A stretch of DNA of 46,338 nt, from NCBI GenBank assembly GCA_026995935.1, contig JALWNK010000035.1, forward strand, positions 1-46,338. Reading direction: 5' to 3'. The position numbers and the translations under genes were made by a program. Each line of letters starts with the position of its first letter. The first letter of the stretch is position 1. A model generated the notes under the pieces. The model was not told the origin of the DNA, did no database searches, and saw only the letters and a list, made by a program, of their open reading frames with translations. This document shows, in pieces, positions 7,775 through 17,017 of the stretch. The stretch comes from Deltaproteobacteria bacterium (GTDB lineage: Bacteria > Desulfobacterota > Dissulfuribacteria > Dissulfuribacterales > QOAL01).

Positions 7775-8647
7775 CTATACTTCCTGGGCTGCAGCATCAC
7801 TTGCAAACCCCCAAGGACTCTTGAGCAAGACAACAAGTAACAACGCAAAAACTATGCTATCCTGCCACTGGGAGCCAACAACAAATATACTCAGATGCCG
7901 CACCAGTCCCACCAGCAAGGATGCCAATAAAAGGCCCCTTAGGCTTCCTATTCCTCCAACTATGGCTACCACTACGCCCATCATGAGGGCGTGAAGGCCC
8001 ATTGTCGGGGTCATTCCGACATCAGCCGCCATAAGTATTCCCGCCAATCCTGCGAACGCAGAGCCTATAAAAAAACTAGCATCAACTATTTCGTGGGTTT
8101 TTATACCATAGGCAGTGGCGAGCTCCCTTGATTCGGCAACTGCACGCATTAAGAGGCCATGCCTGCTCCTTGCAAACAGAATGGCGAGAAATACCCAAGA
8201 TACGGCTGCAATGGCCAAGGTAAGGATATGAATCCTAGTAATACAGGCATGCCATTTACAAATAGATGACGGTAGCCCAGGAGAAAAGCCTAGTGTGGAC
8301 GCTCCCCAAATAATGGTAGTAACATTTTCAAAAATCAGGTAAATGCCAAAGGAGGCAAGCATCAAAACCAGGGAACCAGCCCCCTTTCTTAGCAACCTAT
8401 TATATACAACGTGGTTCATAAGAACACCCAGCAAACCACAAAAAAAAACGGAAATAACTGCAGCACCAAGCAGGGGAACCCCTGCCTGGGAATTAATCGA
8501 ATAGGCCAGATAAGCACCCAGGGTGATGACCGCCCCGTGGGCAAAATGAAAAAAACGGGATGTAGTATATATAAGACTGAAACCCAACGCCACCAGCAGG
8601 TATGTGGACGCTGCAATCAAGCCGTTAACTACAGCCTGTGAAAGCAT
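7775..8647 (-). CDS. livH: Branched-chain amino acid ABC permease LivH
   Basis: A 290-residue inner-membrane permease. GLIAASTYLLVALGFSLIY (residues 9-27) and HFAHGAVITLGAYLAY (33-48) follow the LivH pattern, and GGIGSLRGLLLASLLVG near 230 is the ABC-interacting loop. It starts 4 bases after the stop of the binding-protein gene, in the usual binding protein-H-M-G-F order. Confidence 0.93.
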   Translation of the reverse strand: MLSQAVVNGLIAASTYLLVALGFSLIYTTSRFFHFAHGAVITLGAYLAYSINSQAGVPLLGAAVISVFFCGLLGVLMNHVVYNRLLRKGAGSLVLMLASFGIYLIFENVTTIIWGASTLGFSPGLPSSICKWHACITRIHILTLAIAAVSWVFLAILFARSRHGLLMRAVAESRELATAYGIKTHEIVDASFFIGSAFAGLAGILMAADVGMTPTMGLHALMMGVVVAIVGGIGSLRGLLLASLLVGLVRHLSIFVVGSQWQDSIVFALLLVVLLKSPWGFASDAAAQEV

Positions 8648-8651
8648 TAGG

Positions 8652-9809
8652 CTATTCCAATCCCACTATTTCCAACAGCCTTGGCTTACCATTTTCTATA
8701 ATCTTTATGGCCATAGGTTTTATGACATCTCCGTTTGAATCAAAGGAAATTATTCCAGAGACGCCGTGATATGATTTTACAGTATAAAGGTAGTCCCGAA
8801 CCTTTTCTGCCTCAAGCCTACCTCCATTGGCCTCGGCTGCTTTTACCACAAGATGAATAATATCATAGGCTTCGGCTGCGAAAAGCTCCGGTTTTGTACC
8901 ATATCTTTTCTCATAGGCCTGGGCAAAGGCCCTTGCCGCCTCTCCTTCTGCTGGGGCCGGAAGAATGTATATGGCCCCGTTTGCCGCCGCACCTGCCTGT
9001 TTCAGCACACTTGGATCTTCAACCGCCTCAGTTTGATAGAAAAACGGTTTTCCCACCTTCAGTTCAGCAGCCTGCTTCATAATCAGGATGGTATCATCCG
9101 GATATGAAACTGCGATTACACCATCCACGTTGCTATTTTTGATCTTGGTAAGCTGGGCTCTGAGATCCCGGCTCTGTGGTGGATAGGCCTCTTCCAAAAC
9201 CACCTTGCCTCCCAGGGAAGTAAATTCATTTTTAAAGGAATCGCGGTTACCCACACCACCCTCATTATTGATATAGAGTATGGCCACCTTCCTAAGGCCC
9301 TTTTTCTTAAACAGGTATCTGGCAAAAATGCGGCCCCTTAGCGCATCTGAAGGAACAACCCGGAAGATATAATCCCCAGCAGAACTGATCTTTGGGCTAG
9401 TAGAGGCTGGACTGATAAGCACAACCCGTTCCTTTTCAGCAACAGGGGCAATGGCCAGGGTTACACTGCTGCAAACGGCCCCCATCACCACTGGAATCTT
9501 GTACACATCTGCAAGCTGTCTAAATGCAGAGATGCCCCTGGCGGGCTGGCAGGTGGTATCTTGAAAATCAATCTTGATTTTTAAGTTGCCTTTCTGGCTG
9601 ATCTCATCAGCGGCAAGCTGTGCACCTTTTTTAGGAGGTATTCCCCAGGGAGCCGCATCCCCAGTAAGTGGTAAAACTGCGCCAATAAGTAGCTCCTTTA
9701 CCGTGGCCTTGGACCTTTCAGACTTTTTTTGCTCTTGTTGATTGGAGCAACCAGCAATCACCATGATAACAATTAGGAACAGGGCTGGTAGTACTGCGCA
9801 TCTTCTCAT
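8652..9809 (-). CDS. livJ: Branched-chain amino acid ABC substrate-binding lipoprotein
   Basis: A 385-residue periplasmic-binding-fold type I receptor. The chosen start (ATG 9807-9809) has a strong AAGGAGG 5 bases upstream and gives a clean lipoprotein signal: MRRC, a hydrophobic core, and lipobox IAGC. LIGAVLPLTGDAAPWG begins the mature domain, and VVMGAVCSSVTLAIAPVAE is the ligand-cleft strand typical of LivJ/LivK. A frame extension to 9860 exists but would overlap the preceding membrane-protein gene. The ligand cannot be told from sequence: leucine-type amino acids, amides or other small acids are possible. It lies only 25 bases after the RADAR-associated membrane-protein gene. Confidence 0.9.
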   Translation of the reverse strand: MRRCAVLPALFLIVIMVIAGCSNQQEQKKSERSKATVKELLIGAVLPLTGDAAPWGIPPKKGAQLAADEISQKGNLKIKIDFQDTTCQPARGISAFRQLADVYKIPVVMGAVCSSVTLAIAPVAEKERVVLISPASTSPKISSAGDYIFRVVPSDALRGRIFARYLFKKKGLRKVAILYINNEGGVGNRDSFKNEFTSLGGKVVLEEAYPPQSRDLRAQLTKIKNSNVDGVIAVSYPDDTILIMKQAAELKVGKPFFYQTEAVEDPSVLKQAGAAANGAIYILPAPAEGEAARAFAQAYEKRYGTKPELFAAEAYDIIHLVVKAAEANGGRLEAEKVRDYLYTVKSYHGVSGIISFDSNGDVIKPMAIKIIENGKPRLLEIVGLE

Positions 9810-9834
9810 AGGACCTCCTTTCTTCAGAAAGTTA

Positions 9835-10323
9835 CTATTTTTTTGTAACCTTTTTGGCATTTATCTTGAAATCAATACCCAAAAACCACAATATGAAAAC
9901 AAAAACTGCACATAAAACCCATACCCAGCAACCTGACAATTCCCTGCCAAATCTCTTAAAAAGCCCTCCAATCAAAACCGCAGTCCCTATATTGAAACAA
10001 ACAGACGATGTATTCCATAGGTAAAGGGGAATATCCTCATCCTGGGGAAGGTCTTTCAGGCTTGCCATCTTTTTTGTGATTTTATCAGGAAACGACTTTT
10101 TAATAATTCGAAGTAATATTCTTGTTATTCCATGGACAAAAAAACCCAGGATATATGCGCTCAAAGACATCCCAATCAAAAAAATAATGGAATTAAGGGC
10201 GGTATCAGCTGGCTGTGGAACTCCTACAAGTTTTAGGAGCTCATCATGGGCCAGGAGCAGTAAGATAAATCCCGGTACCATAAAGGCAACATCCAATACC
10301 CTGAAAAAATTACCAAAATCCAT
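9835..10323 (-). CDS. Small membrane protein, probable RADAR accessory
   Basis: A 162-residue protein with four hydrophobic stretches, near residues 8-26, 43-68, 105-122 and 131-150, with a charged Lys-rich loop (about 70-95) and a basic C-terminus ending KKVTKK. I do not recognise its family. RADAR loci often carry a third gene encoding a membrane protein (Csx27-like or SLATT), and this gene sits directly after rdrB. With the ATG at 10323 it starts 7 bases after the rdrB stop. A TTG at 10347 would instead overlap rdrB by 17 bases. Position and topology suggest a membrane tether or a pore-type effector for the system; similarity to Csx27 or SLATT is not demonstrated. Confidence 0.65.
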   Translation of the reverse strand: MDFGNFFRVLDVAFMVPGFILLLLAHDELLKLVGVPQPADTALNSIIFLIGMSLSAYILGFFVHGITRILLRIIKKSFPDKITKKMASLKDLPQDEDIPLYLWNTSSVCFNIGTAVLIGGLFKRFGRELSGCWVWVLCAVFVFILWFLGIDFKINAKKVTKK

Positions 10324-10330
10324 GAAGTCT

Positions 10331-13198
10331 CTATAGCGCTCTTTCAAGATCCGAGATATGACTGTTCAACTCACACTGCAGAGGCCTTGGAAGGCGGTCC
10401 AACTCATCAATTATTTTTTTTAGAGCATCAAGCTGCCTTGCCAGATCAACCCGTTCCCTTCTCACAAAACAACTCAACATAGTGTTTTTCCTTACCTGTT
10501 CCAACAGTTCCATTGCCTGCTGCCTAGAGTAGCCCCTGCGAAGGGCGGCATTGAACAACATGGCGTACTCCATCTCCAGCCTGGTGTTGAAAACGGCTGG
10601 ATTATCCGTATTGAGACTTACCACAAGGTTGGGGGATTGTCGGGATTCCTCTTGATTATACCAGGTAAATATAGGGTGCTCCTCTATTCCCCGCATGCCC
10701 AGGATAACCCAGTTTGAGGTAAGATTCGCCTCTAAAACTATACCCCTTTCATCAAGCTTGCGCCTTATATATTCCTGGAGCCTTTGGAGCACCCTCACGT
10801 CATCCTTTGAATAGTTCCGGTGAACACGTTTTCTGCCCCTAAGGAAACTGGCCTTGGAAAAGAAATAACTGGTTAAAACATCCCTTTGTTCTTTTAGGTG
10901 GAGCGGGCAGGGATCGTATGGAGAAGGATTCGGAAAAATATCTGCCTTTGGCAAAAAGGACAAAAGTCCATGAAACATGCAAAATATCTCTGGGCCTACC
11001 CTGTTCTTGATTCGTGAAAGCTCAGTTTCTGCAAGGCTTAAACCCAAGACGCTTCTGATTTCAGGATCGTGCATCAGTAGGAAATGAAATGCCTCGTGCC
11101 GTAGTGATAGCGCCGACCAGATGTTAATCAGTTCCTTGTGATTGTGCGAAAGTTGCGTGTCATCCAGTGGAACAAGCCATTTAGCCACTTCCAAAAAAAG
11201 CCTTGACTTTCTTCTTGTAAAGTCATGAGGCTCCACATGTCCGTCATTAGTCATTTTCCACAACCATAACTGACCAAGGATATCCTCGTCCCTGTTAACT
11301 ACAAATGGGCCGTAACTATCGCACCACCACCCAAGGTTCATGCCAGTAATCAAACCGTGACCAAGCCTGTCGCCAGGCCTGATAATCATGGTGTTCAAAA
11401 GTTCATCAATGGAAAATAGGGCTGCCAAGGGATCATAAAAATATTCTCCCGCGTGGTAGGTGAGACTCATGCTCTGGCGTGCCGGACTTTTTCTGCCACC
11501 TAGCCTCCAGGCCTCTCTAAGTATGGATATGGGGGGGTAAAAACAAAAATTGGGCAAGGATGTTTCTGTATTGGCAACATCGATTCCAACCAGGTACTCT
11601 GCGAGTGCAGGAACCCTCTCAAGCAGGGCATAAATGTTCCATGCCGAATGCAAATAGGGCATAACCTGCCTTTTCAGATAGGAAAATAGGCAATCGTTTG
11701 GATATGGATCTTTTCTATTATCTGGCTTTACAAAGTGGATAATAATCCCTATCTGTAAAGGGTGTTCTTGAGGTGTACTGACATCTAGGTGTTCATGCCT
11801 CTGTTCACTTGCACCAAGGGCGGAACCCAAAATCCTTCCTTGTTCCCTTAATATTTCGATGATCTTTCTCTTGGCTATATAAAAGTCATCCTTGTCTATG
11901 CTTATCCTCACTTCCACCTTGCGCAATAAGTCGTCTGATCTGAGATGTGTCAAGCAAGACGTTTTATCCATACCAAAACGTCTCATACTGACAAACCTTT
12001 CCCGGAACCGGGTAAATCCGTAAGCCCCGTGCTCCTGGACTACAAAGCGAAATAGCCGGTTTTTCATCTGCAAATAGAACAATAGGAGTATTTGAAGGGA
12101 AAGAGGCATATTTTCAAGCAGCCGCAGGGTCTTTGTTAAAAATGCGGTATCGTTTAATAAAGACGAAAAAAATGAACCATTCAAATTTTTTTTCTGCCGT
12201 AAGAACCATAAGTAATGTGATATCCACTCTGTGCATTTCCTTATGGCCTCAATCCGATTGTCCACCGGATAGTCACCGTCCACCCACTGTCTCAAGTGGT
12301 TTAGGAATGTACATGACAGGGGAACATGTGATGGAAGCCCTATGCATTTACATATTTCTTCAATAAAAGGACCTTGTTTTGTTTTTAGAGCCTCCCCATT
12401 TGTAGACTTACGAACAAAGATTTCATCTAATAAAAGGCAGCGAGTGATTAAAAACCCCGCAAGGTAAGCCAGCATTTGGTATTCCTTTTGCCCATAAAGA
12501 TTTCTGATCAACTGGTCTAGATGTCCGTTATGGATATCCAAGAGCTGTCTTACCAACAATCTAAAGGAAAAACCCGCACTGAGATGCAGATGTGTTTCAG
12601 CCAACCCCTTTGAAAGCATTTTTAGTACAATCTGATCGTTTAAGCGGATATCCACCTCGTCTCTTATGGCCTTTTGATTCAGGGGAACCCTTGACTCTGC
12701 AAAAAAGGCCGCAAGCACTGGGGTAGTGTCAATCCTTAGGGAAAGGCTTCGCCAAAGCTCAAGCTTTGATTCGTGATTTATTTGGCTCCACCACATTTCG
12801 GGCCTTCCAGCCAGGTCCTCCTGGGGATTCAACTGCCAAAACTTGAATGCCGGCATTCCATCGAATTCGCTGATAAAAAGCCTAGCCATGTCCTGAAGAA
12901 GCAAAAAAGGCACCAAAATGCCTGAGCAGCTGGAAGCTATGAAGGGATTTAGTCCTAGGCAACAAGACTGTGAGATTTCATCCCTTGGCATGTAGCTCTC
13001 ATAGAGGGCCTTTATCCTTCTCCTGATTACTGCCCTGTCACTACTGACAAAGGGCGGCTCAGAGGCAAGAATCTCCACGGCCTCATCCAGCATTTGTTCG
13101 TAATCTTGAGAACGGTTAACGGACAGGCCACAGATACCTAACGGGATAAATCGGCTGGCACGCCCTTCAAATATGAAGGAGAGAAGCCTTGGAAGCAT
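10331..13198 (-). CDS. rdrB: RADAR adenosine deaminase RdrB-like
   Basis: A 955-residue protein with all metal-dependent adenosine deaminase motifs spread over an unusually long chain: ETHLHLSAG (H203, H205), HAGE at 582-585 (metal His and catalytic Glu), RLGHG at 611-615, EANLTSN at 823-829 and SLNTDNP at 861-867 (metal Asp 865). Housekeeping adenosine deaminases are about 330-350 residues. The long insertions between HxH and HAGE, and between RLGHG and NTDNP, are the mark of RdrB, which assembles into large shells and deaminates adenosine in RNA or nucleotides when the system fires. It follows the RdrA-like ATPase by 59 bases. A GGTAG ribosome binding site precedes the ATG at 13196-13198. 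Confidence 0.9.
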   Translation of the reverse strand: MLPRLLSFIFEGRASRFIPLGICGLSVNRSQDYEQMLDEAVEILASEPPFVSSDRAVIRRRIKALYESYMPRDEISQSCCLGLNPFIASSCSGILVPFLLLQDMARLFISEFDGMPAFKFWQLNPQEDLAGRPEMWWSQINHESKLELWRSLSLRIDTTPVLAAFFAESRVPLNQKAIRDEVDIRLNDQIVLKMLSKGLAETHLHLSAGFSFRLLVRQLLDIHNGHLDQLIRNLYGQKEYQMLAYLAGFLITRCLLLDEIFVRKSTNGEALKTKQGPFIEEICKCIGLPSHVPLSCTFLNHLRQWVDGDYPVDNRIEAIRKCTEWISHYLWFLRQKKNLNGSFFSSLLNDTAFLTKTLRLLENMPLSLQILLLFYLQMKNRLFRFVVQEHGAYGFTRFRERFVSMRRFGMDKTSCLTHLRSDDLLRKVEVRISIDKDDFYIAKRKIIEILREQGRILGSALGASEQRHEHLDVSTPQEHPLQIGIIIHFVKPDNRKDPYPNDCLFSYLKRQVMPYLHSAWNIYALLERVPALAEYLVGIDVANTETSLPNFCFYPPISILREAWRLGGRKSPARQSMSLTYHAGEYFYDPLAALFSIDELLNTMIIRPGDRLGHGLITGMNLGWWCDSYGPFVVNRDEDILGQLWLWKMTNDGHVEPHDFTRRKSRLFLEVAKWLVPLDDTQLSHNHKELINIWSALSLRHEAFHFLLMHDPEIRSVLGLSLAETELSRIKNRVGPEIFCMFHGLLSFLPKADIFPNPSPYDPCPLHLKEQRDVLTSYFFSKASFLRGRKRVHRNYSKDDVRVLQRLQEYIRRKLDERGIVLEANLTSNWVILGMRGIEEHPIFTWYNQEESRQSPNLVVSLNTDNPAVFNTRLEMEYAMLFNAALRRGYSRQQAMELLEQVRKNTMLSCFVRRERVDLARQLDALKKIIDELDRLPRPLQCELNSHISDLERAL

Positions 13199-13257
13199 TA
13201 TCTACCTATTTAATGAAGTCATTATACCTGTTTTTAATATTTGTTTTTTCTTTAATT

Positions 13258-15669
13258 TTATAGACGTTGATACCTCAAGCTCTTTAACTTGACTTCACCT
13301 TCGTTAGTGAGATACCATTTGCCTTTACTGAAACTTATAAACTGCCTCGTATAGGCCCAAATCAACCATTTATCATCAATTTCTCCCCTTTGCATCCCTT
13401 CCAGGAATTCCCGTAATTGGTCATCTTTAGGCTCACCAACGGAAAAAAGATTAATAAGGTCTTTGGCAAGCTCCTTGATCTTGTCTTTAAAGGGCAAAAG
13501 TGGAGAATCCTCCAAGGAAGAAGAGTCTATTTTGTGAAAAAGTTCTATCAGAGAGATCTGCCAATTAGTATCAAAGAATCTTTTCTTAAAAAAGTTTTCT
13601 TTGAAATTCGTTGGAATTTTCAAGTGTTCTGCCTTAACATTGGTGCCAGAAACAAGGTCCAGAGCTGCCAACACCATGGCATAGCGAAGCATTATCTTGG
13701 CCAAAACATCACTTGAAAGTTGGGATGACGATGAATTCAGGTATGAATCAATCCGTTGGATATTTTCTTTTGTAACATCCTTACTTTGTTCAGATCCTTT
13801 GCCCACATTCAGAATAATAGCATCTAGCTTGTCCCTACATAGCTTAACCATCACGGAAATCGTACTCCACGGATAAAACCTTCCATCTCTTTCTACATCT
13901 GAGGGCATGGATGGCATATCCTCCGCATCAAGCCAGCTCCAGAAACGATTAAAAAAGAAAAGGATAATAGAATTTTCAGATTGTGGTGTGGAACGCCTTA
14001 TAATCCTTATCCCCTGACCATTGGAATTAAATGGAGAAAAAGCACCTTCCTTGTCAAGAATGGCAAGAATATCGCTGCTAAAACAGACGCTACGGACCAT
14101 GTAATTCAGATCCTGCAAAACATTATCTCCAGAGCGGTCTCGAGTTATAAGGCGGGAAAGCTCTACCATATCTAGGGTTATTACTTTGTTGACGGAATCT
14201 ATATCAAATGTCTTTTCAAATCGACTTTCAAAGTCAGGATATTCCGAGTTGAATTTTAAAAGTTGAATAAGTTGTTTCAGAATGCCCATTATCTTCTGGG
14301 GCTTAATTTCCGCATCCTCGGCTTCATTCTTTTTCTCTTGATTTTTACTATCATTTTTTTCATAAACAGAACCCAACTCATGAAGCCAGTGATAAAAGGC
14401 CAGTTGGTGTCTTAAGTTACCACGCAACAGATAGACAAAATCTGTAGGCATGTTTATTGGAAAACTCTCTTCCTTCCCATTACTAGCTTCAGAAGATCCC
14501 TTTCTAGTTTCGGATCCAGAAGTTAACGGTCCTTTAGATGAATATATTGGCACATAAAAAAGACGGGATGCCAATTCACTTTGCTGAAAGTCGGAGCTTC
14601 GCACCTGTTCATCGTAGGTATAAAGAGGGAATATGTTTTCTGCCCGCATATATTTTTGAAGGATGTCCTTGGATACTCTGTAAAAATAAGGATCGTCCAA
14701 GGCGCGTTGCCCAACAATATCAGGAACAGTGGACACCAGATCACCATAAATGGCCTTTTTAAATGCGGAAAACGCCCCCAGGAAAAGCAGTACAACCCTG
14801 TCATGGCGAAGATATGTGTTTAACACTTGGAGTAACTTGGCACCCTTTATTCCTGTCAAATCGATATCATCAAAGGGAATGAGGAGCAAAGCAGAGTGAT
14901 TCTCTCTATGTAAAAAATTTTCATCCAAAAAATTAAAAAATTTATTTAAAAAATAGTTAATATAATCTACGAGCCTCAACCCGCTTTGCTGAACCTCCAA
15001 TATATTATTTGAAAAGTCCGTTGAGGTATAAGAAAAATTCTTGACATGCTCCTTGAACCCTCCACCTATAAGGGCCAACGATTTCTTTACCTTGGAAAGG
15101 GCTTCTTCCAACTCAAAAAATAAATCTTTCCCGCGAGAACCGCTATTCCACTCGACCTGGCACGAGACGGCAGGCTCATGAAGAAATGGAAGATACTTTT
15201 TTATTTTTTCTATAACTTCTTCTATTCTCAAAAAGACCCATGCAAGGATAAACTTTTCATCACCATTGAACATCTCTGGATCAATGGGACAAAGGGGAAT
15301 ACAGCTAAATGGAAGGTCTTTTTTCCCCCTATCATTTTGCCCATCTCGGCCTAGGCAAGTGTCAACATATTGTTGCACACCTGGTAAATTATTTTGCCTT
15401 TGCAGGCGCTGCATCAAAGCGTATAGCAGGGTAGTCTTTCCAGAACCCCTTTCGCCTATTATATATAAAAAATTGTCTAGGAATTGCCTTTGATTTCCGG
15501 AATTGTTTCTTTTGTTCGCATTACCCAATCTTTTAAGTCGACGAAGAACATCATTTAAGACCCTTTCCTGGGATTCAGTAAGTTGATCAGGTACATACAT
15601 GGGCAGGCATGGCAGTTTTGTATCATGGTTATTTTGATTCCCTATAGATTCAGATTTTGATTCTGTCAT
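13258..15669 (-). CDS. rdrA: RADAR ATPase RdrA-like
   Basis: An 803-residue P-loop ATPase. Walker A IGERGSGKTT is at residues 71-80 and Walker B LLLIPFDDIDL at 261-271, with the long interval between them seen in AAA+/STAND-like defence ATPases. The N-terminal 30 residues are polar and disordered-looking. A KAP-like arrangement continues to about 330; the C-terminal 450 residues are helical with no recognised domain. Pairing with a giant adenosine deaminase downstream identifies it as RdrA, the partner that recruits or activates RdrB. The gene is visibly richer in A/T than adjoining core genes. The start codon ATG at 15667-15669 has G-rich sequence upstream. Confidence 0.87.
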   Translation of the reverse strand: MTESKSESIGNQNNHDTKLPCLPMYVPDQLTESQERVLNDVLRRLKRLGNANKRNNSGNQRQFLDNFLYIIGERGSGKTTLLYALMQRLQRQNNLPGVQQYVDTCLGRDGQNDRGKKDLPFSCIPLCPIDPEMFNGDEKFILAWVFLRIEEVIEKIKKYLPFLHEPAVSCQVEWNSGSRGKDLFFELEEALSKVKKSLALIGGGFKEHVKNFSYTSTDFSNNILEVQQSGLRLVDYINYFLNKFFNFLDENFLHRENHSALLLIPFDDIDLTGIKGAKLLQVLNTYLRHDRVVLLFLGAFSAFKKAIYGDLVSTVPDIVGQRALDDPYFYRVSKDILQKYMRAENIFPLYTYDEQVRSSDFQQSELASRLFYVPIYSSKGPLTSGSETRKGSSEASNGKEESFPINMPTDFVYLLRGNLRHQLAFYHWLHELGSVYEKNDSKNQEKKNEAEDAEIKPQKIMGILKQLIQLLKFNSEYPDFESRFEKTFDIDSVNKVITLDMVELSRLITRDRSGDNVLQDLNYMVRSVCFSSDILAILDKEGAFSPFNSNGQGIRIIRRSTPQSENSIILFFFNRFWSWLDAEDMPSMPSDVERDGRFYPWSTISVMVKLCRDKLDAIILNVGKGSEQSKDVTKENIQRIDSYLNSSSSQLSSDVLAKIMLRYAMVLAALDLVSGTNVKAEHLKIPTNFKENFFKKRFFDTNWQISLIELFHKIDSSSLEDSPLLPFKDKIKELAKDLINLFSVGEPKDDQLREFLEGMQRGEIDDKWLIWAYTRQFISFSKGKWYLTNEGEVKLKSLRYQRL

Positions 15670-15725
15670 GAATCCCGACCCCCTTGATCTCCTTCTTTTT
15701 TGCCAGCGAGATTACCCCTGGTTCT

Positions 15726-17012
15726 TCAGGCCGTGAGCCTGTCCAGCAGATCTACGTAAAAACTATACAGCACCTCTGAATCAAGACGATTATTATCTAA
15801 CAGAACATATTCGCCATTGTAAAGCCTGTAGTCATGAGAAAGAACCCTTACTCCAAACCTTTCAGGATTGTCTCCAATGGCTGAACCAGGATAAGGAACC
15901 AGTAAGGAAACGGATATCCTTACACCCATGTCATGAAGTCTCAATATGAATTCACCGGTGGCAGTCAAAGAATTATAATCGTCCCAAGGGTGTCCAAGTA
16001 TGAAGCAAGCTACTACGGCCGGAACTCCAGCCCTTTTTAATAGAGAAACCGCCTCCAGGGCCTGTTCTGGAGTTATGCCCTTGGCCTTTTTCATGACCCT
16101 CTTGGAACCGCTTTCCATTCCTACGAAGATGTTTTTGAGCCCGCATTCTGCAAGTGTAGGAATAATTTCCCTGGATCTAAGAAGCTCCACTACAGCCGCC
16201 TGACAGGTCCAGTCAAGTCCATTGGCAGATAGGTAACGGGCTATTTCGACTGCCCGTTCTCCATTGCTTAAAAAGGTATCGTCAAGTACATCTATGGTTT
16301 TAATGCCGTGACTTTGGGAAATTATATCTATCTCTTCAAAGACCCGTTCCAATGGATGAAAACGCTCGAAACCAGATGTTGATATGGAGCAGAAATAACA
16401 CCTCCTCGGGCAACCGCGTTTTGTAAAAATGGTGCCAGGATGGGCATAGGAGAAGAGATCAACCATGTTCCTTGCAGGAAGAGGTATGCTATGGAGACTT
16501 TCGTGAAAAAAAGGCCTGGGAACCCATCCCTCACCCAGAAACACCCCATCAAAAGGCCTTTGTACCTCTCCAGGGAATAGCCAGTACTGAACCAGAGACA
16601 CCAGCGGCCCCTCGCCTTCGCCTGTTATAACTGCATCAAAAAGTCCTGTTTCCCAAACCTCCATTGGACGTGCACTGGCATGAGGGCCACCAATTACCAT
16701 ACGAATTGATGAGTCTTCACTTCGTACAAGGGAAACTGCATCTATAACAGCAGGATAGGCGGCCGTAACAGAGGTAAATGCAACAATCCTGGGCGAAAGA
16801 CTGATTATTTTTCTTGCAAGTTCTTTTGACGAAAGACCCAGTTGAGATGCATCAATAAGCTTGCAGGAAAAACCGGCCTCAAGCAGGGCCGAGGCCAGAT
16901 ATAGAAGACCCATGGGTGGAGTTCCCGCAGGCCGAACCCTCCTTAGACTGAATTGCGGTTCGATACAGGGAGGAGTTACCAGTAAAATTTCTGGAGAACT
17001 ACATCCACCCAA
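15726..17012 (-). CDS. B12-binding-domain radical SAM enzyme
   Basis: A 428-residue class B-type radical SAM protein. Residues 1-145 resemble a cobalamin-binding domain (GLLYLASALLEAGF, GGPHAS at 108-113, TGEGEGPL at 130-137), but the B12 His motif DxHxxG reads DASQLG (54-59), so any cobalamin would bind without the lower His ligand. The radical SAM cluster motif CPRRCYFC (C201, C205, C208) opens the barrel, and VGMESGS and LGHPWDD follow in the usual places. The start is TTG at 17012, 5 bases after the PqqD-like gene, with an AGGGG just upstream. Its PqqD neighbour suggests a peptide or protein substrate, possibly methylation or another C-H modification; no precursor gene is evident. Confidence 0.85.
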   Translation of the reverse strand: MGGCSSPEILLVTPPCIEPQFSLRRVRPAGTPPMGLLYLASALLEAGFSCKLIDASQLGLSSKELARKIISLSPRIVAFTSVTAAYPAVIDAVSLVRSEDSSIRMVIGGPHASARPMEVWETGLFDAVITGEGEGPLVSLVQYWLFPGEVQRPFDGVFLGEGWVPRPFFHESLHSIPLPARNMVDLFSYAHPGTIFTKRGCPRRCYFCSISTSGFERFHPLERVFEEIDIISQSHGIKTIDVLDDTFLSNGERAVEIARYLSANGLDWTCQAAVVELLRSREIIPTLAECGLKNIFVGMESGSKRVMKKAKGITPEQALEAVSLLKRAGVPAVVACFILGHPWDDYNSLTATGEFILRLHDMGVRISVSLLVPYPGSAIGDNPERFGVRVLSHDYRLYNGEYVLLDNNRLDSEVLYSFYVDLLDRLTA

Positions 17013-17017
17013 GACCC

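Noticed and set aside
10331-13198. Housekeeping adenosine deaminase
   Set aside because: It is almost three times too long, with large insertions between the metal motifs, and follows an RdrA-like ATPase.
15726-17012. Viperin-like antiviral radical SAM enzyme
   Set aside because: The protein has a B12-binding-type N-terminal domain and PqqD neighbour, neither of which belongs to viperins, and no nucleotide kinase is adjacent.
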